From Sphingobacterium thalpophilum (lineage in GTDB: Bacteria; Bacteroidota; Bacteroidia; Sphingobacteriales; Sphingobacteriaceae), in assembly GCF_038396785.1 (NCBI RefSeq), contig NZ_CP151087.1:3906001-3970000 (forward strand): 64,000 nucleotides of DNA. The letters are read 5' to 3'. This document shows, piece after piece, positions 45,570-54,737 of the stretch. Each line of letters opens with the position of its first letter. Position 1 is the stretch's first letter. A model generated the notes under the pieces. That model searched no databases and had not been told where the DNA came from. It worked only from the letters and a program-made list of their open reading frames with translations. The position numbers and the translations under genes are program-made.

Positions 45570-46124
45570 ATGGAAGAAATCTATAAAACGGTAAGCGACT
45601 CTGTGATTCGGATGTCACAGCTGATGTTGCCCTCAAATGCTAATTTTGGCGGTAAAATTCACGGCGGTTATATTTTATCCTTGATGGATCAGATCGCATT
45701 TGCTGTCGCGTCTAAATTTTCAGCACATTATTGTGTGACGGCATCAGTTGGCAAAGTTGATTTTTTGAAGCCTATTGAGGTGGGTGAATTGGTGACATTG
45801 ATCGCTTCTGTCAATTATGTGGGTAACTCTTCTATGGAAGTCGGTATTCGGGTCGAAGCCATGAATATTCAGACGGGAGAAACCAAGCATTGTAATTCCT
45901 CTTATTTTACGATGGTGGCAAAAGACGAAACAGGCAAGCCTGCCCGGGTGCCAAGGTTAATATTGGAAACCGAAAAAGATGTATTTCGTTTCTACCGCTG
46001 TGTGGTGAAGATGGAGGTCGACAAAGAAAGAGACCGTGCTATTCACGATCTGGAAACGGATTCCGCCGAACAACAGGCTTATATTAAGCAACATTTTGAT
46101 GTGAAGATCAGTCTGAACTCTTAG
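45570..46124 (+). CDS. Acyl-CoA thioesterase, hotdog fold (YciA type)
   Basis: A 184-aa cytosolic protein from ATG 45570 (MEEIYKTVSDSVIRMSQLML); ATG 45549 would add seven residues. The hotdog motif NFGGKIHGGYILSLMDQIAF contains the helix and acidic residue of the YciA/BFIT acyl-CoA thioesterase group, followed by a CVTASVGKVDFLKPIEVGE strand pair. The C-terminal 55 residues form a helical extension. It hydrolyses acyl-CoA thioesters; the chain-length preference is unknown. Convergent with the DUF6266 gene. Confidence 0.88.
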   Translation: MEEIYKTVSDSVIRMSQLMLPSNANFGGKIHGGYILSLMDQIAFAVASKFSAHYCVTASVGKVDFLKPIEVGELVTLIASVNYVGNSSMEVGIRVEAMNIQTGETKHCNSSYFTMVAKDETGKPARVPRLILETEKDVFRFYRCVVKMEVDKERDRAIHDLETDSAEQQAYIKQHFDVKISLNS

Positions 46125-46139
46125 GTCTCCTTCCCTTTC

Positions 46140-46787
46140 TTACCATTCAAATGTCCCTAGATATTTACTGTCTGTGCATTCGTCGCTTCCGTATGTTCTA
46201 TGGAAAAATACATAGATGTGGTAGTTGCCGATATGCTGTTGTCGTTGAAGTTTCACTGTCTGTGTTCGCTGAGCAAGTGTATTCATGCTGTGATTTGTGA
46301 AAGCGCACTCGTCCGGATTGTATAGCAGCAAACGGCAACTACTTGAGTTGATGTCGTATTGTGCTGCGATATTTGCGTCATATTCCCAGAAGAGTGTGAA
46401 TGTTTCTGTCTCTTTATCTACCTGAAATGTATGGGAGGAGACAGGGTTAGGCCCCCCTTTACTAACGCGGAAGTTTATATAATTGACTGCATAGCCAGTA
46501 GCAGTTTTTTCTATAGCATTATTGAGGTTGTAGGACATGGCATTACTGTAAGCCTTTTTATTGGGGTTATAGTTTTTAAATCCGACCCGTATTAAATCTA
46601 GCATTGGAGAGATAAATTTTTGGATGAGGGAGAAACGCGAGCGTGACTGGATTTGATCCGCAGAAGGTTTTTTTCTACTTTTCTTAGGTAAGCCCCTAGC
46701 ATAGGTTGTATTTCCATTGGTAACAAACACTACTGATCCTGCTTTACCTGAAAGCGTGCCGTTGGCACCGTTTTTAATGACTGCCAT
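46140..46787 (-). CDS. DUF6266 family protein
   Basis: A 215-aa protein with the MAVIKNGANGTLSGKAGSVV start and the following TYARGLPKKSRKKPS stretch that mark DUF6266, a family confined to Bacteroidota and often present in several copies. It lacks a signal peptide. The C-terminal half is beta-rich (VSSHTFQVDKETETFTLFWE) like an Ig domain. The function is unknown. A phage-like structural origin has been suspected for such proteins, but nothing here supports it directly. Confidence 0.8.
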   Translation of the reverse strand: MAVIKNGANGTLSGKAGSVVFVTNGNTTYARGLPKKSRKKPSADQIQSRSRFSLIQKFISPMLDLIRVGFKNYNPNKKAYSNAMSYNLNNAIEKTATGYAVNYINFRVSKGGPNPVSSHTFQVDKETETFTLFWEYDANIAAQYDINSSSCRLLLYNPDECAFTNHSMNTLAQRTQTVKLQRQQHIGNYHIYVFFHRTYGSDECTDSKYLGTFEW

Positions 46788-47350
46788 AATCTAAGTTAAT
46801 TGCTTATTTATTTTTCTTTAAGCTACAAAATAAATAAGCATTTATCAATATGAAGTTCGACTTTATCTCGGATCTTTTACAGATCTAAGACGGAACTTAG
46901 TCGGATTTTATTCGGTCACAACCGAAGAAGCACCGAGTAATCTCTGAATACAATGGCAATTAAATAGCTTAAAATGGTGGTTCCGACCTGGCATTTCCTT
47001 GCATAAGCACGCTGTTATGTGTTGGATGCTGCATGCTATTGGTGGTTTTGTTGTGCTAATGTTTTTTTTCTGCTATCAAATTCGGTGAAAAGGTGTTGCT
47101 AAATGCTTTTATAAGATGTTTTGGTTTTTATTTTGCTGTGCTATGCGTTTTTGTATCTGTTTTTATAGGAATTAATGGTTTTTTTTGCTGTCAGATTGTG
47201 CGTTAATGTGTTTATTGTTATTTCTTTTTCAAATAATTATGCATAAGCTTGCAAAAACAGGAAGCTTTTCATACTATTGTATAGTAATTGATATAAACTT
47301 AGGGTTGGAACCGCCCGTTATGGAAAATTATTAACAACTAACTAAAAACC
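46788..47350. other. Regulatory gap upstream of the second SusC/SusD operon, 563 bp
   Basis: No gene is credible. It contains one exact copy of the TGCATAA-N3-TGCAA motif at 47240-47254, a diverged half copy (TGCATAAGCACGC) at about 46993, and an ATGCGTTTTTGTAT stretch at 47143-47156. A GCTTGC/GGAAGC imperfect hairpin overlaps the motif. The leader before SusC is AT-rich. Confidence 0.5.
47240..47254 (+). promoter_or_regulatory. Shared 15-bp motif, copy 1 (upstream of SusC)
   Basis: TGCATAAGCTTGCAA fits TGCATAA-N3-TGCAA. It ends 96 bp before the SusC start. The same pattern precedes the NamZ gene (53401-53415) and the phosphoesterase gene (60163-60177), so it may be an operator of one regulator. 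Confidence 0.45.
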
Positions 47351-50300
47351 ATGAATAAAAAAATTCTCTTATTCTGTTCAGGGGTGATGCTGTCAACCAG
47401 TTTATGGGCACAGACCAAAACTGTAACGGGTAAAGTGACGAATGCTTCTGATGGTGGTACAATGCCTAATGTAACCGTAAGCATCAAAGGTAAATCTGTC
47501 AGTACACAAACTAAGCCTGATGGAAGTTTCACCATCAATGCGGAGCCAGGCGATATTTTGATTTTCAGAGCCGTGGGTTCTCAGGAAAGACAACAACTGG
47601 TTGGGACAAATGCAACGATCAATGTTACGCTTTCTGGCAGTGAGGAGGCGCTTGAAGAGGTGGTTGTGACGGCCATGGGAATTAAGAAGGAAAAAAAGGC
47701 GCTTGGCTATGCTGTTCAGGACATAAAATCGGATGAGTTGATGAAGAATAAGACGGCAAACGTGGTCAATTCATTGGCAGGGAAGATTGCAGGGGTTAAT
47801 GTAACACAGGCTTCGGGTTCTGCCGGTGCCGGAGCGCAGATTATTCTTCGCGGCGGAACTTCTCTTGAGCGCGACAACCAGCCCTTGTTTGTTGTAGACG
47901 GTGTGATCTACGATAACTCTACGGTTATTGGAGGAAATAGTGCCTTCGATGGCGCTCAAGCAACAGCAACCTCTAACAGTAACCGGGTGATGGATATTAA
48001 TCCCGAAGATATCGACAATGTGTCGGTGTTGAAAGGTCCGGCTGCGGCAGCCTTATACGGGTCAAGAGCTGCTGCGGGAGCTATTATCATTACGACGAAA
48101 AAGGGACAAGAAGGGCGTACGGAGATTGGTTTTTCAAGTAGATTTTCAAATAATTGGGTGAATCGCTTGCCAGAGCAGCAAGGAAAATACAAACGTGGCT
48201 ATTATAACAGTGCGGGTGTACTGGATGATTATACCACGCAATCCTGGGGCGAAAAATTTGGAAGTAATGATGTTGTTTATAACAACGTGAAAGATTTCTT
48301 CCAGCATTCGACGGTATTTGACAATACCGTTAATTTATCCGGCGGAAATAAAAATGGATCATTCTATCTGTCTGGTTCCCGCTTTGATCAAAAGGGTATC
48401 GTACCTAATACAAGCTTTGACAAAACCACGTTCCGCTTTAATGGGGATCAAAAATTTGGTAAACTGACGGTGGGCGCTAATGTGGGGTATTCGCTGGCAA
48501 ATACAGATAAAACCCTAACTTCCGCGGGGCTATGGGGATCAGGTGGTACAGGAGCGATGGAGTCCCTGTACAGCTGGTCAAGAAGTGATAATATGAAGAA
48601 ATACCTCAACGATGACGGGTCGAAGTATCGGATGTTTGAAGGCCGCCAGCCGCTAGAATCTGATGTCGAAAATCCATACTGGACAATCAATAAAAATATT
48701 TTGGGCGATAACACCGAGCGTATTACAGGTAGTATCAATGCAAGTATGCCCATCTTCGATTGGTGGAGCCTCACCTATCGTGTCGGGATGGATAGTTATC
48801 TGACTAAAAACTCAACTATTATCGGTGAAGGTGGTGCAATTAAGAAACCTTGGCAAAAAGGTATGATGTCGGAAAGTGATTTCAAATACAACTATTGGTC
48901 TTCCAACATCATGTCCAATTTCAATAAAAAGGTAGGTGATTTTGATTTAGGCGCTTTAGTGGGATTTTTCTCGGAACAAACCAAGACGACAACAAACCGC
49001 CGTATGGGCTATCATTTTGAGGTAGACAATTTTTACAGCTTCGAAAATATAGCAGCAGCGAATAAACAGTTCGCAGTAAACAATACAAAAAAACGTCTTT
49101 TTGGTTTGTACGGTGAGTTAAGAGCTTCGTATAAAAATATGTTGTTTTTGAATGTTACGGGAAGAAATGACTGGACCTCGACGTTACCAGTAGACAATAG
49201 GTCTTATTTTTATCCTTCTGTTGGTGGTAGCTTTGTGTTTACCGAACTCATGAAAGACAGTCGCCCAGACTGGTTGGATTTTGGAAAGCTGAGAGCTTCC
49301 TGGGCGCGCGTGGGTAAGGACGCAAATCCGTATGTAACCAATACCTACCTTTGGAAGCCTGTTGAATATTTAGGTGGAATTGTAGGCGCGGGAAATAACT
49401 GGCAGAAAGGTAATCCGTTTTTGAAACCTGAAACAACAGGTTCGTTTGAAGTCGGTGCTGAATTGCGCTTTTTTAAGGGGCGATTGGGCGTGGATTATGC
49501 CTACTATACCAATAATTCCTATAACCAGATTCTGTCTCCACGTTTAGGACAATCGACAGGATATATTTTCATCTCAGTCAACGGTGGCGATATCTACAAT
49601 AAAGGGATGGAGTTGTCCTTAACTGGTAAGCCGATTGTGAAAAACGACTTTGTTTGGGAATCTACGTTAAACATGTCCAGAAACAAAGGGACAGTAGATA
49701 ACTTGCTCGCAGGGGTCAATATTTTGTATGTCACAGACGTGCAGGTAGGGAATGCGAAAGCTGCATCCTTTAACGGAGGAAACTTTATGGGGATCTCAGG
49801 TTCGCAATGGACCCGTACACCTGATGGAAAAGTTGTTTTGGACGCTAATACGGGTATGCCAACAAGTGACAACCAGACGACATATAATATCGGAAACCGT
49901 GAGCCTAAGCTGACAGGTGGATTCAATAACAGCTTGACTTATAAAAATTTTAATCTGTCCTTCCTGTTTGATTTCCGTATAGGTGGCGATATCTATAACG
50001 GTACAGATTATGCGATGACGATTAATGGAATGAGCAAGCGAACCGAAGATCGTGATCAGCTGATTTTGGACGGAGCCATCCGTAACGGCGGAACAAACGA
50101 CGCTCCGGTGTACGAAAACAAAACATTCACTTTCTTGGCCGACCAGATGTACACGATTAAAGGTGTGTCAACAAGCGGACGGAAGATTATCCAAGATTAT
50201 TGGAGTGATTTCTACGCCCGTGAAAGTGCGAACTTTATGGTGAAAACAAACTGGTTGCGCTTGCGGAATATCTCGATGTCCTACAACTTTTCGGACGGTG

Positions 50301-50512
50301 TCCTGAAGAATGCCGGTGTTTCCAAAGTGGTAAAAGGTCTTACAGCTACTTTGACTGGTACTAATCTTTGGTTGTTGACCAACTACAAAGGGCTTGATCC
50401 GGAGGCCTCCGCTGCCGGATCTGGTGTAACGGGATCTAGTTCGGTAGGTATTGATTACAACGGTGTGCCGAGTACTGCTGGTGTTATGTTTGGTTTAAAT
50501 TTTAGATTTTAA
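47351..50512 (+). CDS. SusC/RagA TonB-linked outer-membrane transporter
   Basis: A 1053-aa protein. Signal peptide ends LWAQ; CarboxypepD_reg-like domain (TVTGKVTNASDGGTMPNVTV), TonB-box-like LEEVVVTAMGIKK, plug (IAGVNVTQASGSAGAGAQII; LRGGTSLERDNQPLFVVDGV; NPEDIDNVSVLKGPAAAALY; GAIIITTKKGQ) and barrel ending MFGLNFRF. It imports a ligand delivered by the adjacent SusD-like protein, 12 bp downstream. The amidase gene behind them suggests cell-wall fragments as the ligand; that is inference. Confidence 0.95.
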   Translation: MNKKILLFCSGVMLSTSLWAQTKTVTGKVTNASDGGTMPNVTVSIKGKSVSTQTKPDGSFTINAEPGDILIFRAVGSQERQQLVGTNATINVTLSGSEEALEEVVVTAMGIKKEKKALGYAVQDIKSDELMKNKTANVVNSLAGKIAGVNVTQASGSAGAGAQIILRGGTSLERDNQPLFVVDGVIYDNSTVIGGNSAFDGAQATATSNSNRVMDINPEDIDNVSVLKGPAAAALYGSRAAAGAIIITTKKGQEGRTEIGFSSRFSNNWVNRLPEQQGKYKRGYYNSAGVLDDYTTQSWGEKFGSNDVVYNNVKDFFQHSTVFDNTVNLSGGNKNGSFYLSGSRFDQKGIVPNTSFDKTTFRFNGDQKFGKLTVGANVGYSLANTDKTLTSAGLWGSGGTGAMESLYSWSRSDNMKKYLNDDGSKYRMFEGRQPLESDVENPYWTINKNILGDNTERITGSINASMPIFDWWSLTYRVGMDSYLTKNSTIIGEGGAIKKPWQKGMMSESDFKYNYWSSNIMSNFNKKVGDFDLGALVGFFSEQTKTTTNRRMGYHFEVDNFYSFENIAAANKQFAVNNTKKRLFGLYGELRASYKNMLFLNVTGRNDWTSTLPVDNRSYFYPSVGGSFVFTELMKDSRPDWLDFGKLRASWARVGKDANPYVTNTYLWKPVEYLGGIVGAGNNWQKGNPFLKPETTGSFEVGAELRFFKGRLGVDYAYYTNNSYNQILSPRLGQSTGYIFISVNGGDIYNKGMELSLTGKPIVKNDFVWESTLNMSRNKGTVDNLLAGVNILYVTDVQVGNAKAASFNGGNFMGISGSQWTRTPDGKVVLDANTGMPTSDNQTTYNIGNREPKLTGGFNNSLTYKNFNLSFLFDFRIGGDIYNGTDYAMTINGMSKRTEDRDQLILDGAIRNGGTNDAPVYENKTFTFLADQMYTIKGVSTSGRKIIQDYWSDFYARESANFMVKTNWLRLRNISMSYNFSDGVLKNAGVSKVVKGLTATLTGTNLWLLTNYKGLDPEASAAGSGVTGSSSVGIDYNGVPSTAGVMFGLNFRF

Positions 50513-50524
50513 GATAGAAAAGTC

Positions 50525-52297
50525 ATGAATAAATATAAGAGAATAGTCTCATTTCTGTTGGTTCTAACTTTATTTTCGTCCTGTAGTAAAAATTGGTTGG
50601 ATATCAATGTAGATCCCAATACCCCGTCGAGTACTGTTGCTTCGGTGCAAAGTCGTCTGGCCTGGATACAGCATTATTATATGTATGCGCAAGGGACAGC
50701 GGGAACACGGGCGGGGTTTGTGACACAGCAACTGACATTTGTCAACGGTACGGCATCAAACAGTATGATTGCTGGCTGGAATCCTGTGGCAGGTATGTCG
50801 ACTACACCCTATCAGTTTTTCTTTGTCGGTGCTGGGGCCAATTTTAAGGATATGGAAGACAAGGCTACGGCCGATAAGGCTTACCATTATCTTGGTGCAT
50901 TGCATGCTATCCGTGCTATGGGTTTTATGCTGATGACGGACTGGTACGGTGAGATGCCTTACACGGAGGCCTTGGGTACCATCATAACGCCAAAGTTTGA
51001 TGGTGGGAAAGTAATTTTCGAAGGTTGTCTTGCAGATATTGATAAGGCAATTGAATACTTTAATATGACTCAGCCTGGTACTGCTGCTCCCTTGTCGGCT
51101 GGCGATAGCTGGAATGGTGGTGATGTAAGTAAGTGGTTGAAAATGTGTTATGGCTTGAAAGCGCGATGGTTGAATAATCTATCGAAAAAGAGCGCTTTAT
51201 ACAAGCCCGATGATGTATTGGCAGCGTTAAGTAAGGCTGCTACTTCCGTTGGAGAAAGCACAGTAATTGCCCATATGGATGATGCGACTGATAATATCGG
51301 GGATATCCTATTTGCAGATCCTGTAAAAACGTCTATCGTTTTTAATAATGCGGGTATGAATACCAATACCTTGGTCACGAAATGGTATGAAAATTTATTA
51401 ACCAATTTCGATAATAAAGGCATAGAGGATCCGCGGGCAGACAAACTATTACCATGGGCAGAATACGGTTATCCCAAAAAGATGATGCGGTCCAAGGGAG
51501 TAGATATGCAGTCTACTATTCGCATGAACTCAGGACCGATTGCATCTTCTTATAATGATAAGGATGTGGCTATTCAGAGTAACGGCCGTACGGTAAACCC
51601 ACATTCCTGGTATATTAACAGTGCCAATACGGCACGTTGGGGAGATACGGTATATGTTTCCATCAAGAGTAGTTCCAAAGGATATGATAGCGATGTGTCG
51701 GATACCTATAGATGGAAAGATGGTACCGTGGCTGCTTCAGGTACATTTTATTCGCGTCCCGATGCACCGACCCATTTGGTGGCCTACCCTGAGATGTGCT
51801 TTATTAAAGCTGAGGTCCTGTTTAATAAGGGAGATAAAGCTGGTGCCTTTAATGCCTATAAAGAGGGAATTAAAGCACATATTGACTTAATGAATATGAA
51901 GCTGAATTCCTATGCGGACGCCAGTCCGAGCAAATCGCCAATGGCGCAGGCTAAGATCGATAATTTCCTGAACAATGGCATTGGTACGGCGGGAGATATT
52001 ACATTGGCTAAAATTATGACACAAAAGTTTATCGCACTTTCGTTTTCACAGCAAAACTGGAATGATATGCGTCGCTATGATTTTAGCAATTTGGTATATC
52101 CAGGCTGGGCTGTTCCTTATGAGTACACGGTGACTGCGGCAGCGCAGACTAAAATACCGCAAGGAAAGCAATTTAGAAGAGTCCGTCAGGTTTCGCATGA
52201 GATCAACTACAATTCCGATAATTTGAAAGCATCTCACCCGAATGCGTTAAATGACGATATCTGGTCATTCCCGGTTTGGTGGGATACCAAAGAATAA
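50525..52297 (+). CDS. SusD/RagB-like lipoprotein (SusD-like_2)
   Basis: A 590-aa lipoprotein: signal with lipobox LFSSCSKNW (Cys at about 20), the LDINVDPNTPSS start and a SusD-like_2 (PF12771) body with LLMTDWYGEMPYTEAL and a late QKFIALSFSQQNWNDMRRYD. It is the surface binding partner of the SusC 12 bp upstream. A terminator follows, then the amidase gene 52 bp later. Confidence 0.92.
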   Translation: MNKYKRIVSFLLVLTLFSSCSKNWLDINVDPNTPSSTVASVQSRLAWIQHYYMYAQGTAGTRAGFVTQQLTFVNGTASNSMIAGWNPVAGMSTTPYQFFFVGAGANFKDMEDKATADKAYHYLGALHAIRAMGFMLMTDWYGEMPYTEALGTIITPKFDGGKVIFEGCLADIDKAIEYFNMTQPGTAAPLSAGDSWNGGDVSKWLKMCYGLKARWLNNLSKKSALYKPDDVLAALSKAATSVGESTVIAHMDDATDNIGDILFADPVKTSIVFNNAGMNTNTLVTKWYENLLTNFDNKGIEDPRADKLLPWAEYGYPKKMMRSKGVDMQSTIRMNSGPIASSYNDKDVAIQSNGRTVNPHSWYINSANTARWGDTVYVSIKSSSKGYDSDVSDTYRWKDGTVAASGTFYSRPDAPTHLVAYPEMCFIKAEVLFNKGDKAGAFNAYKEGIKAHIDLMNMKLNSYADASPSKSPMAQAKIDNFLNNGIGTAGDITLAKIMTQKFIALSFSQQNWNDMRRYDFSNLVYPGWAVPYEYTVTAAAQTKIPQGKQFRRVRQVSHEINYNSDNLKASHPNALNDDIWSFPVWWDTKE

Positions 52298-52306
52298 GTT
52301 AAATTT

Positions 52307-52331
52307 GAAAGCCGCAACTGCGGCTTTCTTC
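52307..52331 (+). terminator. Terminator after SusD
   Basis: GAAAGCCGC/GCGGCTTTC with a 4-nt loop, followed by a short TTC run. Possibly leaky, letting some transcription reach the amidase gene 19 bp later. Confidence 0.6.
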
Positions 52332-52349
52332 ATCTAGTTTGTTTTTGTC

Positions 52350-52997
52350 ATGAAATATTGTATAAATTTCCTTTTTCTTTTTATGCCATTTGTGCTTTTT
52401 GCACAATCCCCCAAGATTATTCAAAAACCGATTACCTGGGACAAGGAGCGTATTCAGCTTTCGTTGGATTACCTGAAAAATCGGCATGGCCTGACACAGT
52501 CAACACCTGTTATCCAACCTAAAATGGTGGTGGTGCATTGGACGGCCAATAACAGCGTAAAAGCAACTTTTAATACTTTTAATCCTGTCAGACTTCCGGG
52601 GCGTCCGGAACTGACCAAGGCCAGTGCCTTGAATGTATCTTCGCAATTTGTCATCGATCGTGACGGTACGATTTATCAGTTTTTACCAGATTCTATTTTT
52701 GCACGGCATACCATAGGTCTCAACTATTGTGCAATAGGGATAGAAAATATAGGTAGTCGCCAGAATCCACTGACTGATGCACAATTGAAAGCAAATGAAG
52801 AGCTTATCCGTTACCTCAGTAAAAAATATCCGATTGAATTTGTGTTGGGTCACCATGAGTACCAACGTTTTAAGAAAACAAGCTGGTGGAAAGAAACTGA
52901 TCCCAATTACATCACGGGTAAAGATGATCCGGGAGATAAATTTATACATGAGCTAAGAAAGCATCTTGTCGATCTGAAATTGAATCCCCTACCTTAA
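52350..52997 (+). CDS. N-acetylmuramoyl-L-alanine amidase (Amidase_2), secreted
   Basis: A 215-aa protein with a signal peptide ending LFAQ. The Amidase_2 (T7-lysozyme-like) fold has zinc ligands in MVVVHWTAN and LGHHEYQRF with the KDDPGDKF motif, and ARHTIGLNYCAIGIENIG in the core. It cuts the MurNAc-L-Ala bond, freeing stem peptides and leaving denuded glycans, or acts on muropeptides. Together with NamZ and the DigH-like enzymes it fits peptidoglycan breakdown. It follows SusC/SusD closely. Confidence 0.9.
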   Translation: MKYCINFLFLFMPFVLFAQSPKIIQKPITWDKERIQLSLDYLKNRHGLTQSTPVIQPKMVVVHWTANNSVKATFNTFNPVRLPGRPELTKASALNVSSQFVIDRDGTIYQFLPDSIFARHTIGLNYCAIGIENIGSRQNPLTDAQLKANEELIRYLSKKYPIEFVLGHHEYQRFKKTSWWKETDPNYITGKDDPGDKFIHELRKHLVDLKLNPLP

Positions 52998-53441
52998 ATC
53001 ATGCCTAATCGAAGAATTTCGTTCTGCAGGTAAATTGCGTTTTCCTACAGGAATAAGTAATAAGTGTGCAATTGGTGATCGTTTTGCAATATATTTTGCT
53101 GGTTTGCTGTATTTTGCTGCATTGTTAATAAAATGTTAATTGTATTTGATTTGTTACGTGAGCGTGTGCTCTGCACACTTACTTATTTTTCTTTTTAATC
53201 GTCTGATTTATTGTAATCGACTGTATTTCAATTTATTGTAATGTATTTTTGCTTTCAGTCTCAACTAATATATTGCGGTTTAATTCCTGTTACAGAAGTA
53301 ATTTGTAAGTGAATACTTACTTTCTTTTGCGTTTTTATGTTGCTTTAAGTTTTAAAAACGAAAAGTTCTACTTACTTTTATTCTGATTTTCAATTATTCG
53401 TGCATAAAACTGCAATTTGTGCATGATCTAAGAGTCTATTT
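52998..53441. other. Regulatory gap upstream of the NamZ gene, 444 bp
   Basis: No gene is credible. It holds a GTGTGC/GCACAC hairpin near 53163-53177, a GTAAGT/ACTTAC hairpin near 53306-53321, three ACTTACTT repeats, a TGCGTTTTTATGT stretch (53328-53340) and the TGCATAA-N3-TGCAA motif at 53401-53415, with a further GTGCAT 4 bp later. Confidence 0.5.
53401..53415 (+). promoter_or_regulatory. Shared 15-bp motif, copy 2 (upstream of NamZ)
   Basis: TGCATAAAACTGCAA fits TGCATAA-N3-TGCAA and lies only 26 bp before the NamZ start, followed by a second half-site-like TTTGTGCATG. A position this close to the ATG would suit a repressor. Confidence 0.45.
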
Positions 53442-54686
53442 ATGATGAAAAATGCCTTATTAAAGCTATCCTTTTTAATTTCTGTTGTTGCTTGGGTTTC
53501 CTGTGGGAATTCGTTGAAGTCTATGCAAGCGAGCAAAACCGCAGTAAACAGCATGGCCGGCCGGATAACGAGCCAAGTTGTTATTCCGGGTGCAGATCAA
53601 CTTACGCTGTATTTACCACAACTAAAAGGTAAGAAAGTGGGAATAATGGGGAATCAAACTTCCATTGTAGGGGCTGATAAAAAACATCTTGTCGATGTCT
53701 TGATCGATAATAAGGTTGATTTGAAGTTTGCCTTTGCGCCTGAACATGGTTTCCGCGGGAACGTTGAACGTGGTGAGAAGTTTGGGAATGATGTTGATCA
53801 AAAGACTGGTTTGCCGCTGTTTACATTGTATGGAGGTAATAAGAAACAAGATTCTATCGTCAATTCCATTGATGTGATGATCTTCGACCTGCAGGACGTT
53901 GGGGCACGCTTTTATACATACATCACTTCTTTGCACCGTGTAATGGAATTATGTGCAAAGCATAATAAAAAATTAATTGTACTGGATCGTCCAAATCCAA
54001 ATGGCGACCAGGTGGATGGACCTGTAAGGCATGATGATAAGTTTAAATCAGATGTTTCCTGGCATAAAATAGCCATGATCCATGGTTTAACAATCGGCGA
54101 GCTGGCGCAGATGATCAATGGAGAGCGGTGGCTTGAGCATGGCCGCCAGGCCGATATAACGATTGTACAGGTCAAAAATTGGAATCATAACAGTAGGTAT
54201 GAGCTGCCGGTCATCCCATCGCCAAGTCTGCCAAATTATCTTTCTGTTCGGTTGTACCTTTCATTATGTCTTTTTGAAGGTACGGATATTTCGGTAGGTC
54301 GGGGTACGGATTGGCCGTTCCAGGTATTAGGTTATACAAATCCGGTCTATGGCTCCTTTACTTTTACACCGGGCGAACGTCACGGTATGTCCAAACATGT
54401 GGAGGGCAAAGGAACAGTTAATTATGGTGTTGATTTGCGCGGTCTGGATGCTGATCATCAAAAATTTACCTTAAAATATCTGTTGGACTTTTATCAAAAG
54501 ACACCTGATAAATCCACTTTCTTCGCGCGGCCTGAATTTTTTGATAAGCTTGCGGGGACAGATCAATTACGTAAGCAAATCCTTGCCGGACAATCTGAAG
54601 CTCAGATTCGTGCTTCTTGGTCCGATGACCTGAAAGCCTATAAGCAAATGCGTAAAAAGTATCTGCTTTATACTGATTTTGAATAG
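53442..54686 (+). CDS. namZ: Exo-beta-N-acetylmuramidase NamZ (DUF1343, GH171), lipoprotein
   Basis: A 414-aa protein with a lipoprotein signal (SVVAWVSCGNS, Cys at about 21). The DUF1343 domain has the conserved FAFAPEHGFRGNVERGEK near residue 100, whose Glu is a catalytic candidate, then LPLFTLYGGNKK, VMIFDLQDVGARFYTYI, PNPNGDQVDGPV, and SLCLFEGTDISVGRGTDWPF. GH171 enzymes such as B. subtilis NamZ remove MurNAc from non-reducing ends of muropeptides and act with NagZ and an amidase. It leads a transcript with SusC 51 bp downstream. Confidence 0.93.
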   Translation: MMKNALLKLSFLISVVAWVSCGNSLKSMQASKTAVNSMAGRITSQVVIPGADQLTLYLPQLKGKKVGIMGNQTSIVGADKKHLVDVLIDNKVDLKFAFAPEHGFRGNVERGEKFGNDVDQKTGLPLFTLYGGNKKQDSIVNSIDVMIFDLQDVGARFYTYITSLHRVMELCAKHNKKLIVLDRPNPNGDQVDGPVRHDDKFKSDVSWHKIAMIHGLTIGELAQMINGERWLEHGRQADITIVQVKNWNHNSRYELPVIPSPSLPNYLSVRLYLSLCLFEGTDISVGRGTDWPFQVLGYTNPVYGSFTFTPGERHGMSKHVEGKGTVNYGVDLRGLDADHQKFTLKYLLDFYQKTPDKSTFFARPEFFDKLAGTDQLRKQILAGQSEAQIRASWSDDLKAYKQMRKKYLLYTDFE

Positions 54687-54737
54687 CAATAACTAACAAT
54701 ATTAACTAGAATCATTTATTTTAAAACTCTATAATCA